A stretch of DNA of 64,000 nt from Erinaceus europaeus (Eukaryota; Chordata; Mammalia; Eulipotyphla; Erinaceidae), in assembly GCF_950295315.1 (NCBI RefSeq), contig NC_080180.1, positions 64,055,411-64,119,410 on the forward strand. Direction: 5' to 3'. How positions within the stretch are numbered: the stretch's first letter is position 1; the number at the start of each line of letters is the position of its first letter. The translations under genes were made by a program, and so were the position numbers. The notes beneath the pieces are model-generated. The model did not search any database. It saw only the letters and a program-made list of their open reading frames with translations, and was not told where the DNA came from. Shown piece after piece: positions 55,838 through 64,000 of this stretch.

Positions 55838-57832
55838 TTTGATAATTGAAATGAGTGACAGTTCTTTTCAGGACCTAGGTTGATTTAAGTTATAGTAATA
55901 GAGAAAGCTCCCAGATTCTTTTGTATAGCAGCTGTTGATTTTGAAAATAAAGATTTGTATTATTCTGCTCCTAGAGATGAGGTGTGAAATCCTTGTGTCA
56001 TGTTTCAATGCAAATGCCAAAGGTGGCAGTCAGCTAGATGAGGTAAAGAGCTAGATAGGCAATGAATAATTAAATAAATTGAGACAGTAATAGAATAGGA
56101 TATTGATTAATGTTATTTCCATGGGTATATCACTTAGATGATTAGATGGAGTTGTCACCACTCAAATAAAAATATGCCCCGAGCCACCACTTTTTCTAAG
56201 TGATGTTTCAGTGTCAACTGGAGTTGAATGTCTGATGTTGTGACATTACTTCAGGAACTCTTTCTTCAGGGGCTATAATAACATGGCAGCTTTGTTCAAT
56301 CTGGAATCCCCTGAGGAAAATCTAGTGTCAGGATGATATGCATACAAGTAGCAAGCCAGATTATTCCCATGTCCAGGCCCACGAGGACTGGAGCAAGGCT
56401 GTGCTGAAAAATTAAAGCAAAAACTGAAAAATGACTGAGTGGTATCTGAGGAGAATGTAATTTGACAGCCATATTTCTTAGCAACTGACTCTGAATTACT
56501 CCCTGTTTAACTCTTATTACGTTTTGAGGACTAAACAATGTCTGAAGACATATCCGATCCTACAAGAGAGCTATTCGTGACCTACAGGAAGAAGAGAATG
56601 CTCATCGTCTCTGAGTACATTGTGGGCTAAAAGTTACCCCTTTCTCTGAGCGGGACACTTGGATTTCTGGGAGGTACCTAAAAGGATTCACAGGCTTAAG
56701 TAACAGAAACTGTGCTCTATAATAGAAAAGAAATGACAAGCACTGACCAAAATCCCAAGGAAAAAGGAAAACATGCAGCAAGCCTAAGTCACCCCCCACC
56801 TATGAACACAAGCAGGCATTTACATCCGCTTAGCCAAGCCACTGGAGACTTGCTTCTGTCATTCCATTGCTCTCATTTATTCCACCTGCTCCTGCACTTC
56901 CCTTCAGTGAGTTCCACAGAAAATAAGAATAAAAAAATAAATAAAAGGCCCTTTTGTTCAGTAATATAGAAAAATCTGCAAGTATATATGTATTCATTTC
57001 TAACTGCTATTTTCAAATTCATTACCTATCCCACAGATGAGCCTCTAATCTAGACATACCATTTGATCAACATGTATTCTTTTTACAACATTTTTTTGCC
57101 TTCTAAATTTTACTGGTTCTTTAGTAACAGTTTCTAAAATTATAAGATTACACGCATATAGCTCCACACAATACCCACAGATCAGTGTGTACTGTCAAAT
57201 TTTCATTTCTTCTCTGGACCCTAGAATGCAATCCCTGCTGACAGCATCTTACACTCACTGTGCTGTACAGAATCCATGCACAACTTAATCTGCTTGTGCA
57301 CGGTGCCCTCGCCCACAGAGAGATTCTAGGTACTCCACCTCTAGCCTACTCTTGCCTGACATGGTCATCCAGGAATCTGGTTGATAACATCATGACCAAT
57401 CACATTGACAGAGATAGCTCCCAAAGTGTGTGGAGCTATGGAACTAAACTTTTACACCTCCAGCCTCTGGTCTGCTCCATTTTACATAGCATCTACGTGG
57501 TTATAGGAAGTATTCACTCTGCTGGTGTTGAGATTAGAGTTAGCTGCTTTTGAAGATTCTATGTGGATTTGAATAGTATCTCAGTCCTGCCTAAAGTTAC
57601 TTTAGAATGTGATAACTCATTGAGATAACTTCCCAATACAGGGGTATTAGAGCTCAGGAGTTGAAGTGATATGTTGTGTCACAGGATTGAGTGCTGTTAA
57701 TACCTGCAGGCAAAACTCTGCCCAAACTTCTCTGGGATGAAATTACCTGGAGAAGTTGAAATGGCTCTAGGAGCCCTTCCCCCTTGCTAGAAATGTTTGG
57801 GAAGATTCTAAGTGGAATAAAAGCCTAAAGTT
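55838..57832. other. Non-repetitive stretch, no gene seen
   Basis: About 2 kb. Frames of 80 to 97 codons have no recognisable domain. I see no named repeat. Confidence 0.4.
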
Positions 57833-57847
57833 TGTTCTCTATTTCTT

Positions 57848-58633
57848 TTCTTTTTATTTTTTTTATTTAAGAAAGGATTAATTAACAAAACCATAGGGTA
57901 GGAGGGGTACAACTCCACACAATTCCCACCACCCAATCTCCATAACCCACCCCCTCCCCTGATAGCTTTCCCATTCTCTATCCCTCTGGGAGCATGGACC
58001 CAGGGTCATTGTGGGTTGCAGAAGGTAGAAGGTCTGGCTTCTGTAATTGCTTCCCCGCTGAACATGGGCGTTGACTGGTTGGTCCATACTCCCAGTCTGC
58101 CTCTCTCTTTCCCTAGTAGGGTGGGTCTCTGGCGAAGCTGAGCTCCAGGACACATTGGTGGGGTCTTCAATCCAGGGAAGCCTGGCCAGCATCCTGGTGG
58201 CATCTGGAACCTGGTGATTGAAAAGAGAGTTAACATACAAAGCCAAACAGATTGTTGAGCAATCATGGACCCAAAGCTTGGAATAGTGGAGAGGAAGTGT
58301 TAAGGAGGTACTCACTGCAAACTCTAGTGTACTTCTGCTTTCAGGTATATATTGTGCAGTAGTTTATGGATACGTGTGAACATGTGCTCTCTCTTACAGA
58401 AACTGGTGTATATCTAGGTTTGGGGGCTTTGTTAGAAAGTGAACCACCTGAGATGAAATTAGAGTGTACTATAAAAGGAAAGGTCTCACCCGAGTAATGA
58501 AGCTGAAGGGTTGTCATTCCACACGTGAAGTCTCTGGACACAGTCTGAGGTGAAGCATGTTGAGGTGGCAATCATTGCGTTGGTTAGGTTGTGGTCGGTG
58601 GATGCAATATTATTTGATATGGATTGGGAGAGG
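57848..58633 (-). mobile_element. Young 5'-truncated L1 3' UTR copy
   Basis: It matches the last 790 bp of the L1 at 14390-20340 closely, including the open frame (first ATG at 58192, complement; stop at 57878). The TSD TGTTCTCTATTTCTT is perfect at 57833-57847 and 58634-58648. Confidence 0.95.
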
Positions 58634-58648
58634 TGTTCTCTATTTCTT

Positions 58649-58744
58649 ATATCTTCTCGCGGACTTTTTTCAAATCTCTCAATGAATATATGAGTTGAAT
58701 ATACTTGCTTTTACTTCTTTTAAAAGGTAGAAGTTGGAGTTTCA
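58649..58744. other. Short spacer
   Basis: Nothing recognised. Confidence 0.3.
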
Positions 58745-59165
58745 CATACATTTCTTTTTATTCATTTTTATTTATAAAATGGAAATATTGACAAGCCCAT
58801 AGGACCAGAGGGGTACAATTGCACACAGTTGCCACCACCAGAGTCCCAGATCCCATGCCTTCCCTGATAGTTTTCCTGTTCTTTATCCGAGAGTATGGAC
58901 CCAGGGTCATTATGAAGTGCAGAAGGTGGAAAGTCTGGCTTCTGTAACTGTTTCCCTGCTGAACATGGGTATTGTCAGATCAATCCATACTCCCAACTTG
59001 TCTCTCTTTTTCTCTAGTGGGGCAGAGCTCTGGGGAGGCAGCACTCCAGGGCACATTGGTGGGGCCGTCTGCCCAGCAAAGTCAAGTTGGCATCATGTTA
59101 CCATCAGGAACCTGGAGGCTGAAAAAATAGTTAAGATAGAAAGCAGAAATTGTTGACTGATTATG
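58745..59165 (-). mobile_element. Older L1 3' end
   Basis: GGACCCAGGGTCATTATGAA, GGAAAGTCTGGCTTCTGTAA and CCCTGCTGAACATGGGTATT match the terminal part of the long-type L1 3' UTR but with many differences. No clear TSD. Confidence 0.8.
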
Positions 59166-59695
59166 AACCTAAAGGCATGTCTATGCTAATAAACTCCAAG
59201 AAAGAAAATTTGTAAAACGCTTGCCTTCTACACAGAATAATAAATGGTTATATGTAGTTTTTCCCCAAAGATACCAATAAGTTAATGCTTACTTGAAATT
59301 AATCTGAACAAGACTTTATAAGCAAACAACAATAACAAAGGACTTTAAATTGCACTGAAACTAGGCTACTTTGAATACTTGGAGATGTAGCCCTATCTCT
59401 ATCTACTTACCTCTCTTCTCCTTTCATCCATACAGCCATCTAGTCATCTGTCGCTCATCCATCCATCAACACATCATTCCTGTTCTCAGTAATTGTAAAA
59501 TCTTACCCTGTGTTTAATTAACTTTAATATTTTTCTTGGGCAGATTCCACACAGGTCTGGCTATTGCTGGTGCCAGGGAGTCAGCCTGTAGCCTCTCTCT
59601 GAAGAGTTCTCTATACTATGACTGCATGCTCATCTCCCCGATACAGCAAGTTTCCTTTGAAATCACTCAGTTTGTAGTGATCTATCAGAGTGACA
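59166..59695. other. Non-repetitive stretch, no gene seen
   Basis: CCATCCATCA-type repeats occur near 59450. Nothing else recognised. Confidence 0.4.
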
Positions 59696-59706
59696 AAGAT
59701 GCATTT

Positions 59707-59980
59707 CTTTTTTTTTTCAATTTATTCATAAAACTGACAAGACCATAGGATAAGAGGGGCACAATTCCACACACCTCCCACCACCAGAGTTCCATATCCC
59801 AGCCACTCCCTCGTTAGCTTTCCTATTCTTTATCCCTCTGAGAGCATGGGCCCGAGATCATTGAGGGGTGCAGAAGGTGGAAGGAAGGCCTGGATTCTGT
59901 AATTGCTTCTCTGCTGAACATGGGCATTGGCAGGTCAATCCACACCCCCAGCCTGTCTTTCTCTTTCCCTAGTGGGGCAG
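59707..59980 (-). mobile_element. 5'-truncated L1 3' end
   Basis: GACAAGACCATAGGATAAGA, CCACCACCAGAGTTCC and GGTGCAGAAGGTGGAAGG match the long-type L1 3' end. The TSD AAGATGCATTT is perfect at 59696-59706 and 59981-59991. Confidence 0.92.
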
Positions 59981-60018
59981 AAGATGCATTTGTATGATTT
60001 GATGTATTAATGCAGGAT

Positions 60019-60044
60019 GTGTGTATGTGTGTGTGTTTCTGTGT

Positions 60045-60097
<53 letters not shown>
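60019..60097. repeat. (GT)n microsatellite, compound
   Basis: GT units with a few AT and TTCT interruptions on the left and about 24 pure units on the right. Confidence 0.95.
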
Positions 60098-60100
<3 letters not shown>

Positions 60101-60849
60101 TTTCACAATGTATGTAAAGTCAAAGGAAAGTCCTTATAGAAACTTGCATATTGGCTTCCATAATTTGGGCTTAAATTATGTGGGGAGCATAATTAATCTC
60201 AAAGGTTTTGTATGAATTATAGAGACAAAGACATGGGTAGTGACATAATGAATCAAATACAGTTCAAGGAAATTATTATCTGAAGAAATGTACTGCTAAA
60301 ATAAGACTCTTAAGTATTCAAAATGCTTTTTTCCCCAAACATAAGAGTATTTTCCATTCTTCCCTATTTTTCTCATTGACATTTCCTAACTTACTATATT
60401 CTAATAGATTATACAATTTATTTAAATTTTGTATCTGCCTTTACACTAACATGACCTCCACTGGAGAAGGGAATTTGGATTGCATCGCTATTTGGTAGAC
60501 ATTCAGCATCAAGGATCTTTGTTGAATTACCGAGTAGAAAAGCGGTTGACTTTGTGAATTTTCCGACTGTACTTTCCTCACACTGCTTGACTGCTTTTCC
60601 TCAGAGGTGGCACTTGATTCAGATTTTTTTTTTTCATAGATTGGTGAATGTGTTCAGTTTGTGTATAAATAGTTGTGAATGTGGATTTGGAATACATGTG
60701 CCCATATTTTTGGAACCTGTGTTATACTTCCTTTCAGTCAAAGACAGTGAAGTCATACGTATGTTTTCTGAGTTGCATTATTTATTCAGTCATCTCGTCC
60801 CTTGTAGAAAATCTGGCAATAAGTCAAAAGTGACATCAAACAGGGCCTT
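60098..60849. other. Non-repetitive stretch, no gene seen
   Basis: A 105-codon frame (60554-60871) is not recognisable. No other feature. Confidence 0.4.
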
Positions 60850-60985
60850 ATTTATTCATTTTTTTCACTAGAGCACTGATCAATTCTGGCTTATGGTGGT
60901 GCAGGGGATTGAACCTGCAACTTTGGAGGCTCAGGCATGACAGTCTCTTTCCATAACCATTATGCTATTTACTCCCACCCTAGGG
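60850..60985 (-). repeat. SINE group C
   Basis: GATTGAACCTGCAACTTTGG (complement of the B-box part), GGCTCAGGCATGACAG and CATAACCATTATGCTATTTA (complement of the head) are in order. Confidence 0.7.
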
Positions 60986-61195
60986 ACCTTATCATTATCA
61001 AGTTTGTGACGTATTTGCCATAGCACCTGCCTACTAGAGGAAACTGACCCTCTTTTGTGTCTGGCTCTGTTATTGTTCAAAATCAACAAGAGTTATGTTC
61101 TGTCTCTATTGCTGTGTGTCTGCTGAAGTAAAGTATAAACTTGCAATTCATTTTTCCACCACTTCACCCCTTCTTTGGGTTCTGATGGGGTTCTT
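60986..61195. other. Short spacer
   Basis: Nothing recognised. Confidence 0.3.
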
Positions 61196-61209
61196 AAAAA
61201 ATTATAGTG

Positions 61210-61475
61210 CGGGGAGTCGGGCGGTAGCGCAGCGGGTTAAGCGCAGGTGGCGCAAAACACAAGCACCGGCATAAGGATCCCAGTTTGAGCCCCGGCTCCC
61301 CACCTGCAGGGGAGTCGCTTCATAGGCGGTGAAGCAGGTCTGCTGGTGTCTGTCTTTCTCTCCCCCTCTCTGTCTTCCCCTCCTCTCTCCATTTCTCTCT
61401 GTCCTATAAACAACAATGACAGCAATGATAACTATAATAATAAAACAACAAGGGCAACAAAAGGGGATAAATAAA
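61210..61475 (+). repeat. SINE group A, short form, joined to an L1
   Basis: A well-preserved copy with the A box TAGCGCAGCGG at 61225-61235 and a B-box region at 61282-61292. It is preceded by AAAAAATTATAGTG (61196-61209). That sequence recurs not after the SINE but at 62980-62993, after the L1. The SINE tail (GGGGATAAATAAAATAAA) runs directly into inverted L1 sequence. Confidence 0.93.
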
Positions 61476-62979
61476 ATAAACACCATTCCCACCACCAAAA
61501 GACTGTGACCCATCCCTCCCGCCCACTCCCACCCCCCACTGTCCCAGGAAGCTGCATGTCTACCCCTCACCACAGGGTTTTTACTTTGGTGCCCTACTTA
61601 CAATTTGGTCAGGTCCTGCTTTTAATTTCCCTTTCAGATCTTCTTACTCAGCTTCTGTTGATGAGTGGGATCATCCCATACTCATCTTTATCTTTCTGAC
61701 TTAGTTCACTTAACATAATTCCTTCTAGCTCTGTCCAAGATGTAGTCATATAAATCACTAGTTAATTAATACGAGAGGGGGAAAATTAATTGTATGTCTC
61801 GAATTTTTTCAAAACACAAACTGAATCTTTTCAATATATAGGCTGTGTATTTGATATGCGGACTCTCTCAAAAGCCTAGACCAAGTAGATCAGAAGCATC
61901 CAATAGCACAGCTATATACAAGATACTGGGTACTGTACATCAAACCTTAACAAAAGGACTTTTCAAAGTTAACCCAATTACCAAATAATGGGATGATAAC
62001 ATTAACTATCCATTGTCTTTTTGAACCCTAAGACAGCAGGAACCTCACATCTCCACTATAGAGCCCCTACTTCCCCCAGTCCTGGAACCCTTGGATAGGG
62101 ACCACTTTCCCATATGCCTCTCCCAATCCATATCAAATAATATTGCATCTGCCTATCACAACCTAACCAACACAACGATTGCCACCTCAACATGCTTCAC
62201 TTCAGACTGTGTCCAGAGACTTCACGTGTGGAATGACAACCCTTCAGCTTCATTACTCGGGTGAGACCTTTCCTTTTATAGTACACTCTAATTTCATCTC
62301 AGGTGGTTCACTTTCTAACAAAGTCCCATAACCTAGATATACACCAGTTTCTGTGAGAGAGAGCATATGTTCACACATATCCATAAACTACTGCAAAATA
62401 TATACCTGAAGGCAGAAGTACACTAGAGTTTGCAGTGAGTACCCCGCTAACACTTCCTCTCCACTATTCCAAGCTTGGAATCCATGATTGCTCAACAATT
62501 TGTTTGGCTTTGTATGTTAACTCTCTTTTCAATCACCAGGTTCCAGATGCCATCAGGATGCCGGCCAGGCTTCCCTGGACTGAAGACCCCACCAATGTGT
62601 CCTGGAGCTCAGCTTCCCCAGAGACCCACCCTACTAGGGAAAGAGAGAGGCAGACTGGGAGTATGGACAGATGTCCATGTTCAGTCAATGTCCATGTTCA
62701 GCGGGGAAGCAATTACAGAAGCCAGACCTTCTACCTTCTGCAACCCACAATGACCCTGGGTCCATGCTCCCAGAGGGATAGAGAATGGGAAAGCTATCAG
62801 GGGAGGGGCTGGGATATGGAGAATGGGTGGTGGGAATTGTGTGGAATTATACCCCTCCTACACTATGGTTTTGTTAATTAATCCTTTCTTAAATAAAATA
62901 TTTTAAAAAATAATAAATAAAAATAAATAAATAAGAAAATAAAATAAAAAGAAAAAATAATAAAATAAAATTAAAATTA
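61476..62979 (+). mobile_element. Young L1 with 5' inversion
   Basis: 61476-61741 is inverted L1 sequence (equivalent to about 18893-19159 of the L1 at 14390). From 61742 the sequence is in the plus sense (equivalent to 19177 onward) to an A-rich tail of about 100 bases. The inversion joint carries a 3 bp overlap (ATG) and loses about 17 bp. A 9-base net gain in the 3' UTR (CATGTTCAG duplicated near 62665-62700) keeps the late open frame open (stop at 62881). Confidence 0.93.
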
Positions 62980-62993
62980 AAAAAATTATAGTG

Positions 62994-63009
62994 GAATGTA
63001 TGGATGAAC
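62994..63009. other. Spacer
   Basis: A few bases after the second copy of the target duplication. Confidence 0.3.
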
Positions 63010-63185
63010 TAAAGTTGCTTTTTAAATATTTTGTTTATTTGTTATTGTACAGAGAGAAATTGAGAGGTGAGAAGGAGAGAGGCAGAGGGAGACAGCCCTG
63101 CTTCACCACTCATGAAGCTTTCCCCCTGCAGTTGGGGATCTGGAGCTTGAACCAGGGTCCTTGTGCACTGTAATGTGAGCTCCAG
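63010..63185 (-). repeat. SINE group B
   Basis: Complement: TTTGTTTATTTGTTATTG tail, CACCACTCATGAAGCTTTCC, CCTGCAGTTGGGGATCTGG, GCTTGAACCAGGGTCC (B-box complement), ending near GTGAGCTCCAG. Confidence 0.82.
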
Positions 63186-63624
63186 TGCTGTTGTGGCATC
63201 TCTTCTTTGTCTCTCTGACATTCTTCCTGTCAAAAACAACCCATCTGTGCTGATGAAGTCCCACCAAGAGCTAAAACACTTTTTCATTAAAAAAAACTAA
63301 ATATCAAACCAAAAGTCTTGCATGAGTTCCCATGCTATAAATTGATTGTATACTAGTCATTTCATCTCTAAACTAATTTCCTTATGTATAAAACGTACAG
63401 ATTGAACTCGATCATATCAAAGCTTCATTCAAACAGTTAAAAACCCTTATGACTTGCTTGCCAGCCTCCAGTTCTTGTTGAATGGCATTAAGCTAAAAAG
63501 TAAAAGGCCTTTTACAGTATGACTCATGGGTATGTAAAGTTTTCTTGAATTCATCTTTACAGCATTAATACATAGGAGAGAGGTAAGAGAGTGAAGTTTT
63601 TAGTTAAGTGTGGATTTTTTTAAT
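63186..63624. other. Non-repetitive stretch, no gene seen
   Basis: Nothing recognised. Confidence 0.4.
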
Positions 63625-63832
63625 CTTTACTTACTTATTGGATAGTGACAGTCAGAAATAGAGAGGGGGAGGGGGTGATAGAGAGGGAGAGAGACAGAGA
63701 GACACCTTGAAGCCCTGCTTCACCACTAATTATACTCCCTCACCCCCCGCAGTTGGGGGCGGGGATTCAAACATGGATCCTTGAGCACTGTCATATGTGT
63801 GCTCAACCAGGTGCACCAGCACCCAGCCCCTA
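63625..63832 (-). repeat. SINE group B
   Basis: Complement: CTTACTTATTGGATAGTGAC, GAGAGGGGGAGGGGGTGATA, CACCTTGAAGCCCTGCTTCA, GGGATTCAAACATGGATCC (B-box complement) and GCACCAGCACCCAGCCCC (complement of the family start). Confidence 0.85.
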
Positions 63833-64000
63833 GTGTGAATGTTTTTATATTGAGACTTAACAAAAGGAAATACTCATAAACTTAGGGGAAAAGTCTTTGA
63901 GTCCAAAGATTATGTGAGCTGTAGGAGTGGTTAAAGAAGAGATATGGGATGGACTGGGGTTGTAAAAAATGTGACAGAACTACATACTTATTTTGGTGTG
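63833..64000. other. Window end, nothing seen
   Basis: Non-repetitive AT-rich sequence to the end of the window. Confidence 0.3.

Noticed and set aside
61210..61300. Active tRNA genes in SINE heads
   Set aside because: A and B boxes are present, but the heads do not fold into a full cloverleaf and continue into SINE bodies.

Overview
This 64 kb window looks like mammalian nuclear DNA, AT-rich, with no gene that I can support. The best guess for the source is a hedgehog (Erinaceidae, probably Erinaceus). That guess rests on recognising the dominant tRNA-derived SINE, which starts GGGAGTCGGGCGGTAGCGCAG, and its companions; it is recognition from memory, not a database search. No tRNA, rRNA, CRISPR or bacterial-type feature is present. 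Nearly all longer open frames are retrotransposon remnants or simple repeats read through.

Layout. 1-6.8 kb: SINEs of four tRNA-derived groups, an old L1 3' end, and an LTR-like block (about 5.2-5.6 kb) containing a copy of the 5' half of tRNA-Gly-GCC. 6.9-11.8 kb: an L1 on the minus strand that kept ORF1 and the endonuclease but lost the reverse-transcriptase core, with two SINEs inserted in it. 14.39-20.34 kb: an almost full-length plus-strand L1 with a perfect 15 bp target-site duplication (TSD), whose middle is deleted so that the ORF1 coiled coil runs into the end of the ORF2 endonuclease. 21.9-23.2 kb: two SINEs stacked on one target site, then a 28 bp minisatellite grown from a SINE. 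24.6-30.2 kb: old L1 pieces, SINEs and a mariner-type MITE. 30.28-33.39 kb: an L1 with a clear 5' inversion (twin priming). 33.6-34.64 kb: an unidentified A-tailed retrocopy with duplicated blocks and an apparently spliced, exonised SINE segment. 37.6-43 kb: more SINEs, one split by an L1. 43.2-45.8 kb: two copies of a different non-L1 LINE with GAA/GGA tails. 46.5-47.7 kb: an L1 3' end. 52.7-53.3 kb: a 590 bp purine tract. 57.8-60 kb: three L1 3' ends, all on the minus strand. 61.2-63 kb: a SINE and an inverted L1 enclosed by one TSD.

How the parts fit together: the L1s supply the machinery that can copy the A-tailed SINEs and the retrocopy, which the TSDs and A-rich tails show. At least two L1 lineages are visible, one with a short (about 270 bp) and one with a long (1.3-1.7 kb) 3' UTR. 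The GAA/GGA-tailed LINE is a separate lineage. The unique stretches between repeats may be intron or intergenic DNA; nothing in them tells which.
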